A stretch of 64,000 bases of DNA, taken from positions 248,001-312,000 of the forward strand of contig JACRBM010000040.1 of the NCBI GenBank assembly GCA_016219275.1, written 5' to 3'. Under the pieces are notes generated by a model. That model saw only the letters and a program-made list of their open reading frames with translations. It had not been told where the DNA came from and made no database searches. A program made the position numbers and the translations under genes. Positions within the stretch are counted from its first letter, which is position 1. Each line of letters opens with the position of its first letter. The stretch is from Chloroflexota bacterium (lineage in GTDB: Bacteria > Chloroflexota > Anaerolineae > UBA4142). Below, piece after piece: positions 25,529 to 33,970 of the stretch.

Positions 25529-25530
25529 CA

Positions 25531-26331
25531 ATGGAAATCATTAACAACCGATCCGCGCGCGCGCCTATTCGCGTCGCGATTTTCGATTTTGACGGTACGC
25601 TCTCGCTCTTGCGAAGTGGCTGGACCCAAATCATGCACGCGCTCATGTTCGATGAATTGAGTCGAACTCCGCGCCACGAAGACGCCGCCGCGCTCGATGG
25701 GTTCATCACCGATTTGATTTACAGCACGTCGGGTCAACAAACGATCTATCAAATGATTCGCCTGGCAGAAGAAGTTGAGAAACGCGGCGGCGCGCCGGAC
25801 ACGCCGCAAGCGTACCTGCAAAACTTTTCCGAGCAACTCGTCGCGCGCGTCAATGCGCGGATTATCGCGATAGAATCCGGCGCGAACACGCCCGCCGATT
25901 GGCTCATCCCAGGTACGTTGGAATTCTTGCAAGCCCTCGCCGCACGAGGCATCACGTGTTATATCGTCTCCGGCACCGGCGAAAATTTCGTGCGCGATGA
26001 AGCGGCATTGCTCGGTATCGCGCCGTACTTTGCCGGCATCTTTGGCGCGCACGCGGACTACAAAAATCATTCCAAGAAAATCGTCATCGGCAAACTGGTC
26101 GCGCAACACGCTTTGCAACCGGGCGAACTCGTGACGTTTGGCGACGGCGCGCCGGAAATCGCGGACACCAAAGCCGTTGGCGGCGTCGCGATTGGCTTGG
26201 CAACCGACGAAGAAAAACGTGCGGGCATCCATCCGCAAAAACGCGCGGTGCTGGTTCAAGCCGGCGCGGATGTGATCGCGCCGGACTTTTGCGACCGCGC
26301 CGCGTTGATTGAGTATTTGTGGTACTCCTGA
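25531..26331 (+). CDS. HAD-superfamily hydrolase
   Basis: A 266-residue soluble hydrolase. Motif I, VAIFDFDGTLSLLRSGW, contains the nucleophile and acid/base aspartates (near residues 17-19). Motif II is the serine in CYIVSGTGENF near residue 149. A lysine region (KNHSKKIVIGKL) and motif IV VTFGDGAPEIADTK near residue 205 complete the set. It probably dephosphorylates a sugar phosphate or related metabolite. It follows the sugar permeases and precedes the synthase-like and PfkB genes, suggesting one pathway. A short degenerate repeat in front of the start leaves no clear ribosome site. Confidence 0.85.
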   Translation: MEIINNRSARAPIRVAIFDFDGTLSLLRSGWTQIMHALMFDELSRTPRHEDAAALDGFITDLIYSTSGQQTIYQMIRLAEEVEKRGGAPDTPQAYLQNFSEQLVARVNARIIAIESGANTPADWLIPGTLEFLQALAARGITCYIVSGTGENFVRDEAALLGIAPYFAGIFGAHADYKNHSKKIVIGKLVAQHALQPGELVTFGDGAPEIADTKAVGGVAIGLATDEEKRAGIHPQKRAVLVQAGADVIAPDFCDRAALIEYLWYS

Positions 26332-26394
26332 GTTGTTTGATAAAAGACAACCATAGATTCCACAGATTTTGTTTTTATCCGTGAAATCCGTGCA

Positions 26395-26428
26395 ACACTT
26401 GCCCTGGCGGGAACGCAAGTGCCAGGGT
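26395..26428. repeat. 34-base palindromic repeat, copy 1
   Basis: The sequence ACACTTGCCCTGGCGGGAAC... with CTTGCCCTGG and the later CAAGTGCCAGGGT as partners is identical over 34 bases to 44339-44372. Copy 1 sits directly upstream of the gene starting at 26455. Confidence 0.75.
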
Positions 26429-26454
26429 CTGTGGTTTATGCGCTTGAGGTTAGA

Positions 26455-27420
26455 ATGCCATATCTAATGTTTGACCGCAGCCGATTGCGCGTGCTTCCGC
26501 TCGCCGATCGCGTGCACGACATGCAACTTGCCGAAGTGCTTGCGCTCGACGCGCAAACGCCGCCGTGCGACGATCCGCAACTCGCGCAAATTGCGGAACG
26601 GATGATTCGCGCGCGCGCCAGCCATCGTCCGGTGATTTTGATGATGGGTGCGCACGTCATCAAGACCGGCTTGTCGCGCTTTGTAATTGACTGGATGGAG
26701 CGCGGGATCGTTACACTCGTCGCGTTGAACGGCGCGGGCGTGATTCACGATTACGAACTCGCGCTCATCGGCGCAACGACGGAGAGTGTCGCGCGGTACA
26801 TTCGCGAGGGACAATTCGGGTTGTGGCGCGAGACCGCGCGCATCAACGACATTGTCGCGGCGGGCAATCGCGAAAACCTAGGTTACGGCGAAGCGGTCGG
26901 GCGCGTGATCGAAGAGGAAAAATTTCCGCATCGCGACGCGAGCATTCTCGCGGCGGGTTATCGTTTGCGCGTACCGGTTACCGTTCACATCAGCATCGGT
27001 TACGACATCACGCACGAGCACGCGAATTGCGACGGCGCGGCAATCGGCGAAGCATCGTATCGCGATTTTTTGATTTACACGAACGCGATCACGCAATTGC
27101 AAGGCGGTGTGATGCTGAATTTCGGCACGGCGGTGATGGGACCCGAAGTGTACTTGAAGGCGCTCGCGATGGCGCGCAATGTCGCGCAGCAACATGGCGA
27201 ACGCATCAACGAATTTACGACCGCCGTGTTCGATCTGCAAGACCTCGGCGGCGACGCGCATCACGAAGCGTCGAAAGACCAAGCGGCGTACTATTTCCGC
27301 CCGTACAAAACGATCTTGGTTCGCACCGTCGCCGACGGCGGCGAAAGTTTCTATGTGCGCGGCGAGCACCGGGCGACGCTCCCGGCATTACATCGGCAAG
27401 TTGGAATGGGACGCGGATGA
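26455..27420 (+). CDS. Unassigned enzyme, weakly deoxyhypusine-synthase-like
   Basis: A 321-residue cytoplasmic protein. ATG 26455 follows TTGAGGTTAGA. The N-terminal half includes RPVILMMGAHVIKTGLSRFV (near residue 72) and LVALNGAGVIHDYELALIGA (near residue 98), which resemble NAD-binding segments of deoxyhypusine-synthase-like Rossmann proteins. I cannot see the catalytic lysine motif of true deoxyhypusine synthase. Other distinctive pieces are VHISIGYDITHEHANCDGAA and MLNFGTAVMGPEVYLKAL. Lying between a HAD hydrolase and a PfkB kinase, it may act on a phosphorylated sugar. The family assignment is tentative. Confidence 0.55.
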   Translation: MPYLMFDRSRLRVLPLADRVHDMQLAEVLALDAQTPPCDDPQLAQIAERMIRARASHRPVILMMGAHVIKTGLSRFVIDWMERGIVTLVALNGAGVIHDYELALIGATTESVARYIREGQFGLWRETARINDIVAAGNRENLGYGEAVGRVIEEEKFPHRDASILAAGYRLRVPVTVHISIGYDITHEHANCDGAAIGEASYRDFLIYTNAITQLQGGVMLNFGTAVMGPEVYLKALAMARNVAQQHGERINEFTTAVFDLQDLGGDAHHEASKDQAAYYFRPYKTILVRTVADGGESFYVRGEHRATLPALHRQVGMGRG

Positions 27421-27472
27421 ACGCGGATGGACGCGGATTTTTATTTTTTATCCGCGCTCATCCGCGTCCAAT
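27411..27472. repeat. Palindromic repeat of the CGCGGAT/ATCCGCG type
   Basis: The left arm (GGACGCGGATGAACGCGGAT) and right arm (ATCCGCGCTCATCCGCGTCC) surround a T-rich centre. The left arm overlaps the last codons and stop of the preceding gene. It is related to 125-186. Confidence 0.65.
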
Positions 27473-27483
27473 TTTTTGACACA

Positions 27484-28464
27484 ATGAACATCTCCGAACT
27501 TGAAAACCTACTCGCGCGATTTCCCGCGCTCACACTCCTCGTCCTCGGCGATTATTTTCTCGACTACTATCTGGAGATTGATTCGTCGCTCGCGGAGATT
27601 TCGCTGGAGACCGGACTGGAGGCGCACCAGGTCGTGCAAACGCGCGCGCATCCCGGCGCGGCGGGCACGGTCACGTCGAATTTGCGCGCGCTCGGCGTCA
27701 ACGTCATCGCGCTCGGCGTAATCGGCGATGACGGCAACGGCTATGAATTGCAACGCGCGCTCCGGGAAACCGGCGTGGACATTGCGCCGCTGATTGTCTC
27801 GCGTGAACGCGTCACGCCGACGTACACCAAGCCCCTGCGCGACAGAATTGAACTGAATCGGCTCGACATCAAGAATCGCGTTGCGCTCGCGCCTAAGATC
27901 GAAAATGATCTCATCGCGCGCGTATGCGAAACGCTTCGCGTGCCGCGTGTGAATGGCATCGTTATCGTTGACCAGGTTCACGAAGACGTTGGCGGAATCG
28001 TGACGACACGCGTGCGTGAAGAAATCGCGCGGGTCGCTGAATCGAAAATCGTCGTCGTCGAATCGCGCGCGCGGTGCGGTGAATTTCGCAACGTGATCGT
28101 GCAAGCGAATCTGGGCGAGGCGAAACGCGCGACGGGGTTGGAGAGCATTGAGGCGTGCGGCGCGGAATTGCATCGTCGCACGAATCGAATCGCGTACATC
28201 ACCGCCGGCGCAAATGGCATCTTTGTTTTCGATGACCTGGGATGCGCGCAAATCCCGGCAATCCCAGTTTCCGAACCGATTGACACGGTTGGCGCGGGCG
28301 ATAGTGTGCTCGCCGGATTCACCGCGGCAATCTGCGCCGGCGCAAACGTGCGCGACGCGGCGTACATCGGTAACCTCGTCGCGTCGGTGACGATTCGACA
28401 AATCGGTACGACCGGCACGGCGACGCCGCAACAACTGCTTGCCGCGCAACGCGCTATAGAATGA
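27484..28464 (+). CDS. PfkB/ribokinase-family kinase, heptose-kinase (RfaE/HldE)-like
   Basis: A 326-residue kinase. ATG 27484 lies after the palindromic repeat, and no strong ribosome site is visible. The N-terminal LLVLGDYFLDYYLEI resembles RfaE/HldE kinases. PfkB signature 2 near residue 272, DTVGAGDSVLAGF, contains the catalytic aspartate (anion-hole GAGD). The length fits a kinase domain without the HldE nucleotidyltransferase half. It probably phosphorylates a sugar or sugar phosphate with ATP, in a pathway with the adjacent HAD and synthase-like proteins. The exact substrate is open. The bidirectional terminator at 28475 closes the operon. Confidence 0.8.
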   Translation: MNISELENLLARFPALTLLVLGDYFLDYYLEIDSSLAEISLETGLEAHQVVQTRAHPGAAGTVTSNLRALGVNVIALGVIGDDGNGYELQRALRETGVDIAPLIVSRERVTPTYTKPLRDRIELNRLDIKNRVALAPKIENDLIARVCETLRVPRVNGIVIVDQVHEDVGGIVTTRVREEIARVAESKIVVVESRARCGEFRNVIVQANLGEAKRATGLESIEACGAELHRRTNRIAYITAGANGIFVFDDLGCAQIPAIPVSEPIDTVGAGDSVLAGFTAAICAGANVRDAAYIGNLVASVTIRQIGTTGTATPQQLLAAQRAIE

Positions 28465-28474
28465 ACGCAAACAA

Positions 28475-28509
28475 AAACCCGAAGGGTCTGGGAGACCCTT
28501 CGGGTTTTT
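28475..28509. terminator. Bidirectional terminator between convergent genes
   Basis: Arms AAACCCGAAGGGTCT and AGACCCTTCGGGTTT with loop GGG, with T-runs on both strands (AAAAA on the left, TTTTT on the right). It separates the PfkB gene from livF. Confidence 0.9.
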
Positions 28510-28516
28510 CGTCCTG

Positions 28517-29227
28517 TCACAATCCCAGGTACGCTTTGCGGACACTTTCCATCTGGCGTACCTTTTTCGCTTCGCCCTCGGTTTCGACGCGCCCGTTGTT
28601 CATCACGTACGCGTAATCGCTGACCGCGAGCGCCATCTGCACGTTCTGCTCGACGAGGAGCATCGTGTAACCTTGCCCCTTGAGTTTCTGAATTACTTCG
28701 AACAGATTCATCACCAACAGCGGCGACAAGCCGAGCGACAATTCGTCGAACATCAGTACTTTGGGCTGGCTCATCAAGCCGCGCGCAATCGCGAGCATTT
28801 GTTGCTCGCCGCCGGAAAGCGTGCCGGCGATTTGCGTACGGCGTTCTTTCATGCGCGGCAATAGTTCAAATACCCAGTCGAGATTTTTCTGATACTCGCC
28901 GCGCGCGCTATTGGGAGTCGCGCCCATTTCGAGATTTTCGAGCACGGACATATCGGTGAATAGTTGCCGCCCTTCGGGCACGAGCACCAAACCCGATTGC
29001 ACTTTTTCGTGCGGCGAAAGGTGCGTCACATCGCGTCCATCGTAGACGACGCTCCCTTTCCACGCCGGCACCAGCCCCATCACCGCGCGCAACAGGGTCG
29101 TCTTGCCGCTCCCGTTCGAGCCGACGAGCGTCGTCAACTTACCCTGCTCTAAACGGAGCGAGACGCCCCACAGGATTTGTACTTCGCCGTAACCGGCTTG
29201 GACGTCCTTGACTTCAAGTGTACTCAT
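28517..29227 (-). CDS. livF: Branched-chain amino acid ABC transporter ATPase LivF
   Basis: A 236-residue ATPase of the LivF type. Walker A is GSNGSGKTT (near residue 37), the signature is LSGGEQQML (near residue 138) and Walker B is VLMFDELSLGL (near residue 158). The C-terminal helix ends RKAYLGL, a LivF hallmark. The ATG overlaps the livG stop by four bases, showing coupling. It powers import of branched-chain amino acids or related solutes through LivHM. Last gene of the five-gene operon. Confidence 0.95.
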   Translation of the reverse strand: MSTLEVKDVQAGYGEVQILWGVSLRLEQGKLTTLVGSNGSGKTTLLRAVMGLVPAWKGSVVYDGRDVTHLSPHEKVQSGLVLVPEGRQLFTDMSVLENLEMGATPNSARGEYQKNLDWVFELLPRMKERRTQIAGTLSGGEQQMLAIARGLMSQPKVLMFDELSLGLSPLLVMNLFEVIQKLKGQGYTMLLVEQNVQMALAVSDYAYVMNNGRVETEGEAKKVRQMESVRKAYLGL

Positions 29228-29991
29228 CCTGCGCCCTCCAAGAAACGTTCCGCGATTTTGGGATCACCCAGGTACGCTTCGATCACTTGCGGATTGTTGG
29301 ACACTTCAGCCGGGGTGCCTTCCGCGACTTTTGCGCCGTAGACGAGCACGACCACACGGTCGGAAAGATTCATGACCGCATGCATCAAGTGTTCGATCAT
29401 CAGGATCGTTACGCCTTGCTTGCGAACATTGCGAATCACTTCGACCATGCCCGCAACTTCTTGCGGATTCAGACCGGCAAGCACCTCGTCGAGCAGGAGC
29501 AGAATCGGTTTCTGCGCGAGCGCGCGCGCGAGTTCGAGCCGTTTCTTTTGCGCGACGTTGAGTTTGCTCGCGAGCATATCGCGTCGGTCGGTCAGCCCAA
29601 CCGATCCGAGCACCTGATCGGCGACGTGCGCCGCCGCGCCGAGCGAAAGATTTTCGCGACCGAAGCACGCGCCAATTGTCACGTTCTCGTGCACGGTCAA
29701 TTCGGCGAGCGGGCGCACGATTTGATGCGTGCGCGAGAGACCGCGCTTGGCGAGTTTGAACGGCGGCAAGCCGGTCACATCTTCGCCGCGAAAAATCACC
29801 TTGCCGCTCGTCGGCGCAAACACGCCGTTGATCGCGTTGAACATCGTCGTCTTGCCCGCGCCGTTCGGACCGATCAGACCCAGGATTTCGCCTTGCTGGA
29901 TCGTGAAATTTACCTTGTCCAACGCGAGCAAACCGCCAAAGCGTCGGCTGACATCTTCGACTTTGAGAATTTCCGAGGGGACGGTAGTCAT
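29224..29991 (-). CDS. livG: Branched-chain amino acid ABC transporter ATPase LivG
   Basis: A 255-residue ATPase. ATG 29991 is chosen because GGAGG is eight bases upstream and the ATG overlaps the livM TGA. Walker A is GPNGAGKTT. The LivG-specific stretch RTHQIVRPLAELTVHENVTI follows. The Q-loop/signature region reads NVAQKKRLELARAL in place of the usual LSGGQ. Walker B is ILLLLDEVLAGLNP. The replacement of LSGGQ by NVAQKK is common in LivG-like proteins but is the atypical element here. It forms a heterodimer with LivF. Confidence 0.93.
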   Translation of the reverse strand: MTTVPSEILKVEDVSRRFGGLLALDKVNFTIQQGEILGLIGPNGAGKTTMFNAINGVFAPTSGKVIFRGEDVTGLPPFKLAKRGLSRTHQIVRPLAELTVHENVTIGACFGRENLSLGAAAHVADQVLGSVGLTDRRDMLASKLNVAQKKRLELARALAQKPILLLLDEVLAGLNPQEVAGMVEVIRNVRKQGVTILMIEHLMHAVMNLSDRVVVLVYGAKVAEGTPAEVSNNPQVIEAYLGDPKIAERFLEGAG

Positions 29992-30956
29992 TCGAGGAAC
30001 CTCCGCAAGGTTGGAATGCGTTGACGCAACCAACCAACAACCCCGGCGGTTACGAACAGGACGATGATGAGCAATAACAGACCCGAGATAACCAGGTGCG
30101 CGTTGCTAAAAATGGGATCGGTGATCAAGAATCCGCGCAAGCGTTCGTAGACGAATGCGCCGACGATGGGACCGGTCACGGTGCCGAACCCACCCAGCAT
30201 CACCATCACCAGCGCTTCAATCGAACGATGCAATTCGAACGCGGGTCCCGGTTCGATGTTGCCGTTCTTGAAGAAAAAGAGCGCGCCGGCGAGCGCGGGG
30301 AAAAACGCCGAGATGGTGTACGTCATTACTTTGGCGCGCGCCGGGTCAATGCCCAGCACCATCGCGGTATCCTGGTCTTCGCGGATCGCCATCAGACTCA
30401 ACCCGAATTTGGATTTCTTGATGACGAAACTCGCGGTGATCGTCAACAGCGCCACCAAGATGATGCCATAGTACGCTAGTTGCGATGCGCTCTTGGCTCC
30501 ACCGTAGGCATCGTACACCGAGAATTGCAAGAGCATGCCCACCGCACCGCCCAGCGCGTCCACGTTGGTGACGAGCGTGCGAAATGCTTCGTTGATGCCA
30601 ATCGTCGCGAGCGCAAAGTACGCGCCGCGCAAACGCAACACCGGCATTCCGATCAGAAACGCGATCAAACTCGCGATGCCGCCGCCGATGAGCGCGGCGA
30701 GCACAAAGTTGAATTGCAAGGTCTGGATCAGATAGAACGCGGTGTATCCCCCGATGCCGAAGAAAACAATGTGACCGAAACTCACATAGCCGGTGTAGCC
30801 CATAATGATATTGACGCTGGAGGCAAGCGTCACGAGCATGAGAAGCACAAAGAGTTCTTCGCGCAGCGCCGGCAAGTTGCCGAAGACCGGCATGAGCGCC
30901 ACACCCAAGACGACGAACCAGATGATCCAGAGTGAGGGATTGGTTAGCGATTTCAT
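29988..30956 (-). CDS. livM: Branched-chain amino acid ABC permease LivM
   Basis: A 322-residue permease with eight to ten helices. The segment MGYTGYVSFGHIVFFGIGGY (near residue 52) and the later MLGGFGTVTGPIVGAFVYE (near residue 252) are characteristic of LivM. The start codon follows the livH stop with no gap. It forms the membrane channel with LivH. Confidence 0.93.
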   Translation of the reverse strand: MKSLTNPSLWIIWFVVLGVALMPVFGNLPALREELFVLLMLVTLASSVNIIMGYTGYVSFGHIVFFGIGGYTAFYLIQTLQFNFVLAALIGGGIASLIAFLIGMPVLRLRGAYFALATIGINEAFRTLVTNVDALGGAVGMLLQFSVYDAYGGAKSASQLAYYGIILVALLTITASFVIKKSKFGLSLMAIREDQDTAMVLGIDPARAKVMTYTISAFFPALAGALFFFKNGNIEPGPAFELHRSIEALVMVMLGGFGTVTGPIVGAFVYERLRGFLITDPIFSNAHLVISGLLLLIIVLFVTAGVVGWLRQRIPTLRRFLE

Positions 30957-31817
30957 CTAGCGCGCTCCCAACAGACCGTTCGGACGGAACAACAGGATCA
31001 AAATGAACACGACGAATTCGAACACAGGCACGTAACTCACGGGCATGAAAATCGTGGTGATACTTTCGAGCAAACCGATAACGATACCACCGAGCAATGC
31101 GCCGGTCGGATTGCCCAATCCACCCAGGACGACGATGACAAAACTTTTGGTTTCGAGTCCGCCGCCGGAGAGAACGGTGAATCCAAAGAGCGTCGCGAGC
31201 AGAGCGCCGGATACCATCGCCAACACGGTGCCGATGCCGAAACTCAACGCCAGCGCCCAAGTCGAATTGATGCCCATCAACTCGGCGGCGGAGCGATTGT
31301 TCGCCACCGCGCGGATGGATTTGCCGATGTGCGTGCGATAGAGGAAGGCGTAGAGTGCGCCGGTAACGAGGAGGGCGATCAACACGGCGACGACGCGCGT
31401 GCCGAGCACCGTGATTGTGCCAGCGCGAAAGGCGGGGAGTTCAAGCGAGAGACCGCGCGGGCTGGTGGAGAAAATGATCGTCAACGCGCCGATGAGCATC
31501 ATATTCACCGAGAACGTTGCGAGCAAGGTCGTCAATTCCGGCGCGTTGATGACGCGATGCACCGCGACAAAGTACGTGACGACACCGGTTACGAGTCCCA
31601 GCACGATGACAATCGGCAGAGCGAGATAGGGATTGATACCCAGGTTTTGGCTCAGCACCAGGACGGCGAACATACCCATCACGATGAAGGGTCCGTGACC
31701 GAGGTTGATCACTTTCATCACGCCGAAGATCAGCGTCAATCCCATCGCCATCAAGCCGAAGACGAATCCGAGCGTCAATCCATCAATGGACGACGCGATC
31801 AGGACTTCAAAGTTCAT
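30957..31817 (-). CDS. livH: Branched-chain amino acid ABC permease LivH
   Basis: A 286-residue permease. ATG 31817 has GAGAGG about eight bases upstream, and a GTG six bases earlier is less likely. LivH features include LMAMGLTLIFGVMKVINLGH (near residue 25), NNRSAAELMGINSTWALALS near residue 175 and VLGGLGNPTGALLGGIVIGL near residue 230. It pairs with LivM. The gap to livK contains tandem repeats. Confidence 0.93.
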   Translation of the reverse strand: MNFEVLIASSIDGLTLGFVFGLMAMGLTLIFGVMKVINLGHGPFIVMGMFAVLVLSQNLGINPYLALPIVIVLGLVTGVVTYFVAVHRVINAPELTTLLATFSVNMMLIGALTIIFSTSPRGLSLELPAFRAGTITVLGTRVVAVLIALLVTGALYAFLYRTHIGKSIRAVANNRSAAELMGINSTWALALSFGIGTVLAMVSGALLATLFGFTVLSGGGLETKSFVIVVLGGLGNPTGALLGGIVIGLLESITTIFMPVSYVPVFEFVVFILILLFRPNGLLGAR

Positions 31818-31833
31818 TGCCACCTCTCTGTGG

Positions 31834-31914
31834 TAAGTTGAATAGTGAGATAGTGCAACAGTGCGATAGTTGAACTAGCCAACTATCGCACTATCGAGCT
31901 AGAAAACTAGCGCA
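31834..31914. repeat. Degenerate tandem/palindromic repeat (ATAGTGCGATAGTT type)
   Basis: Units such as AATAGTGAGATAGTGCAACA and its partner CAACTATCGCACTATCG form a loose palindrome of 7-8-base units between livK and livH. The tract at 38817-38904 is the same family. No gene is present. Confidence 0.55.
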
Positions 31915-33324
31915 CTATTTGCGAAGTTGTCCGTCTGCCGATTTTGCTTCGAGAGGCCAAACGATGTTGGTGATCAACTTGCCAGAGGCGTCCTTTTGCC
32001 ACTGCATATAGACCATATCGTGGGCGACTTGCTTGCCATGCGTCTTGGCTTCGGTGCTGAACTTGATGACGCCGTAGAACGTCATCAGATTCATCTTGTC
32101 GAGCGCGGCGACGATTTTCGCCGGGTCAACACTGTCGGCGTCTTCAATCGCTTTTTGGAGGAGCAAGCCCTGCGCGTAACCGCCCGCCGAGTGATAGGAC
32201 GGCGAGTCTTTGTACTTGGCGACGTACGCGTCCGTGAATGCTTTGACGCTCGGACCGTAGTAGGGGATGTTCGCGGCTTTGGCGGATTCGGCGCTGTACG
32301 TGACCTGCGGTTCCCATTGGCTGGGTCCGATAATGTACTGCGCGGCATCGCCAATATCTTTGAAGGTGGGTTCCGGCGGCGCGACCAACAAGGTGACAAA
32401 GCGCACCGGAGTCTTTTTATCGTACAGTTGCTTGGCAAAAGTCGTGCCATCGGCAAAGTGACCGCCGCCTAAAATCGCATCGGGATTCGTCGCACTGATC
32501 TTGTTGATAAACGGCGAAAAGTCGGTCGAGCCGGTGTCGTACCCTTCGAACATGACGACGTTCAAGCCCTTGCCCTCGGCGTAGGGTTTCAGCGCGTTGG
32601 CAACCGAGGTGGAGAACGAGTCTTTTTCGTACACGATCGCGATCTTTTTCGCGGTCGGATCAATTTTCATCAACATGTCCGCCGCACCGGTCAGGTAGCG
32701 GCTCGCGGGCGTGTACAACTGGAACGTATTTTTGAAACCTTGTTCCATGGTAACGTCATCCGCCGCGCCGGCGGTGATCATTACTTTGCCGTTCTGTTCG
32801 CCAACGACGGCGGCAGCGCGGGCGAGACCACTGCTGTACGGGCTGAGGAGGAAATCGGCTTTGTCTTCGTTGATGAGTTTGGCGTAGAGCGCTTGCACGC
32901 GGTCGGTCTTGCTTTCGTCGTCGTAGAACTTCATTTCCGGCATGTAGAGGGTACCGTCTTTCAACTTGATGCCGCCGGCTTTTTTCACATCATCCAGCCA
33001 CAATTGCAAGCCCTCGACCTGTTTCTTGGAGGCAACTTGTTGCGCGCCGGTTTGAGACGCGGTAAAGCCAATCAAGAGTTTCTTGGCTTGCGCGGCGAGC
33101 GCGGAGGTTGCCGCCGGTTTAGTCGCTTCGGGCGCTTTGGTTGCCGCGGGAGCGGTGGTTGCTGCCGGGACAGCTGTGGGAGCGGGGGCTTTGGTCGGTT
33201 CAACGACCGGGGCTTTGGTGGGCGGAGCGGAGGTTGGAGCGGCTGTCGGCGCCGCACAGGCAACGATGATCAGTCCCAAGGTCAGCAGGATACCGATCGT
33301 CAACACACGTAACTGGTTGCGCAT
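31915..33324 (-). CDS. livK: Branched-chain amino acid-type binding lipoprotein (LivK family)
   Basis: A 469-residue lipoprotein preceded by AAGGAGAAGAAG. The signal ends in LGLIIVACAAP and is followed by an unusually long linker of about 60 residues rich in Ala, Pro, Thr and Lys (repeats like APAATKAPEAT). The Peripla_BP_6 domain begins KKLLIGFTASQTGAQ. Later motifs are YSSGLARAAAVVGEQNGKVM and DAILGGGHFADGTTFAKQL. It captures the solute for LivHMGF. The ligand might be a branched-chain amino acid, another amino acid or a small organic acid. Confidence 0.92.
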   Translation of the reverse strand: MRNQLRVLTIGILLTLGLIIVACAAPTAAPTSAPPTKAPVVEPTKAPAPTAVPAATTAPAATKAPEATKPAATSALAAQAKKLLIGFTASQTGAQQVASKKQVEGLQLWLDDVKKAGGIKLKDGTLYMPEMKFYDDESKTDRVQALYAKLINEDKADFLLSPYSSGLARAAAVVGEQNGKVMITAGAADDVTMEQGFKNTFQLYTPASRYLTGAADMLMKIDPTAKKIAIVYEKDSFSTSVANALKPYAEGKGLNVVMFEGYDTGSTDFSPFINKISATNPDAILGGGHFADGTTFAKQLYDKKTPVRFVTLLVAPPEPTFKDIGDAAQYIIGPSQWEPQVTYSAESAKAANIPYYGPSVKAFTDAYVAKYKDSPSYHSAGGYAQGLLLQKAIEDADSVDPAKIVAALDKMNLMTFYGVIKFSTEAKTHGKQVAHDMVYMQWQKDASGKLITNIVWPLEAKSADGQLRK

Positions 33325-33479
33325 TCTTCTTCTCCTTTTCCTTTTGCGCGTCTTTGCGTTTTTCTCCGAGACACTGAGGTGCCGTTCAAAAAGGGCAGCG
33401 AACCCTGAGGTCTGCTTGCATCACCCTTTCTCACAGGAATTGAGATGTAGAGCGTGTGCCAAAATTAGATGTTAGGGCT

Positions 33480-33508
33480 ATTATATCCAGTAGAAGAAAA
33501 TAAATCAA
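33480..33508 (-). promoter_or_regulatory. Promoter of the livKHMGF operon
   Basis: On the - strand TTGATT (33503-33508) and TATAAT (33480-33485) are 17 bases apart, about 155 bases upstream of the livK start. This lies in the gene-free stretch 33325-34430, which otherwise holds only repeats. Confidence 0.8.
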
Positions 33509-33532
33509 ATTTGTTGCGATTATTGGGTGTGC

Positions 33533-33634
33533 GTCAAGTTTTTGGGTGGTAAAAAACCTTGCGAAGGGTGAACGGCAATCATATTTGATTTGTCGTCAAA
33601 ATCTTCGCAAGGTTGAGTGTTCCAAAATTTTGAC
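33533..33634. repeat. About 102-bp palindromic repeat (family R1), copy 1
   Basis: Ends GTCAAGTTTTTGG and CCAAAATTTTGAC are inverted, and inner AACCTTGCGAAG/CTTCGCAAGGTT pairs with them. The centre reads GGCAATCATATTTGATTTGT. It is nearly identical to 33790-33892, and a third copy (53557-53757) is split by an insertion. Confidence 0.85.
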
Positions 33635-33648
33635 GGACGCCCCGCCGA

Positions 33649-33762
33649 GCACGGCGTTTCAAAAGTCGCTTGACTCACTTGCCAACCTAACCCCCAACCC
33701 CCTTCCCTATAAGGGAAGGGGGCAGGGGGATGGGTCTGCAAATGACTTTTGAAAAACCGTGC
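33649..33762. mobile_element. Palindromic mobile-type element with 8-bp target duplication
   Basis: This is a 114-bp element with inverted ends GCACGGCGTTTCAAAAGTC and GACTTTTGAAAAACCGTGC. It is flanked by the direct repeat CCCGCCGA (33641-33648 and 33763-33770). The centre holds a C-rich/G-rich palindrome (CCCCCTTCCC-tataa-GGGAAGGGGG). It lies between R1 copies 1 and 2. There is no transposase, so any movement would need an enzyme from elsewhere. Confidence 0.7.
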
Positions 33763-33789
33763 CCCGCCGAGTCGGCAACAGGGGTGTGC

Positions 33790-33892
33790 GTCAAGTTTTT
33801 GGGTGGTAAAAAAACCTTGCGAAGGGCGAACGGCAATCATATTTGATTTGTCGTCAAAATCTTCGCAAGGTTGATTGTTCCAAAATTTTGAC
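33790..33892. repeat. About 103-bp palindromic repeat (family R1), copy 2
   Basis: Same structure and sequence as copy 1 with a handful of differences. The upstream flank GGCAACAGGGGTGTGC is shared with copy 3 (GGCAACAGGGATGTCC). Continuing to 33970 is about 75 bases in which I see nothing. Confidence 0.85.
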
Positions 33893-33970
33893 GGACGCCC
33901 GCGATTATTTGCGACAAAATACGAATCCAACCGCCAAGCGGATGGATTCGTGTGTCATTCAATTGCACAG

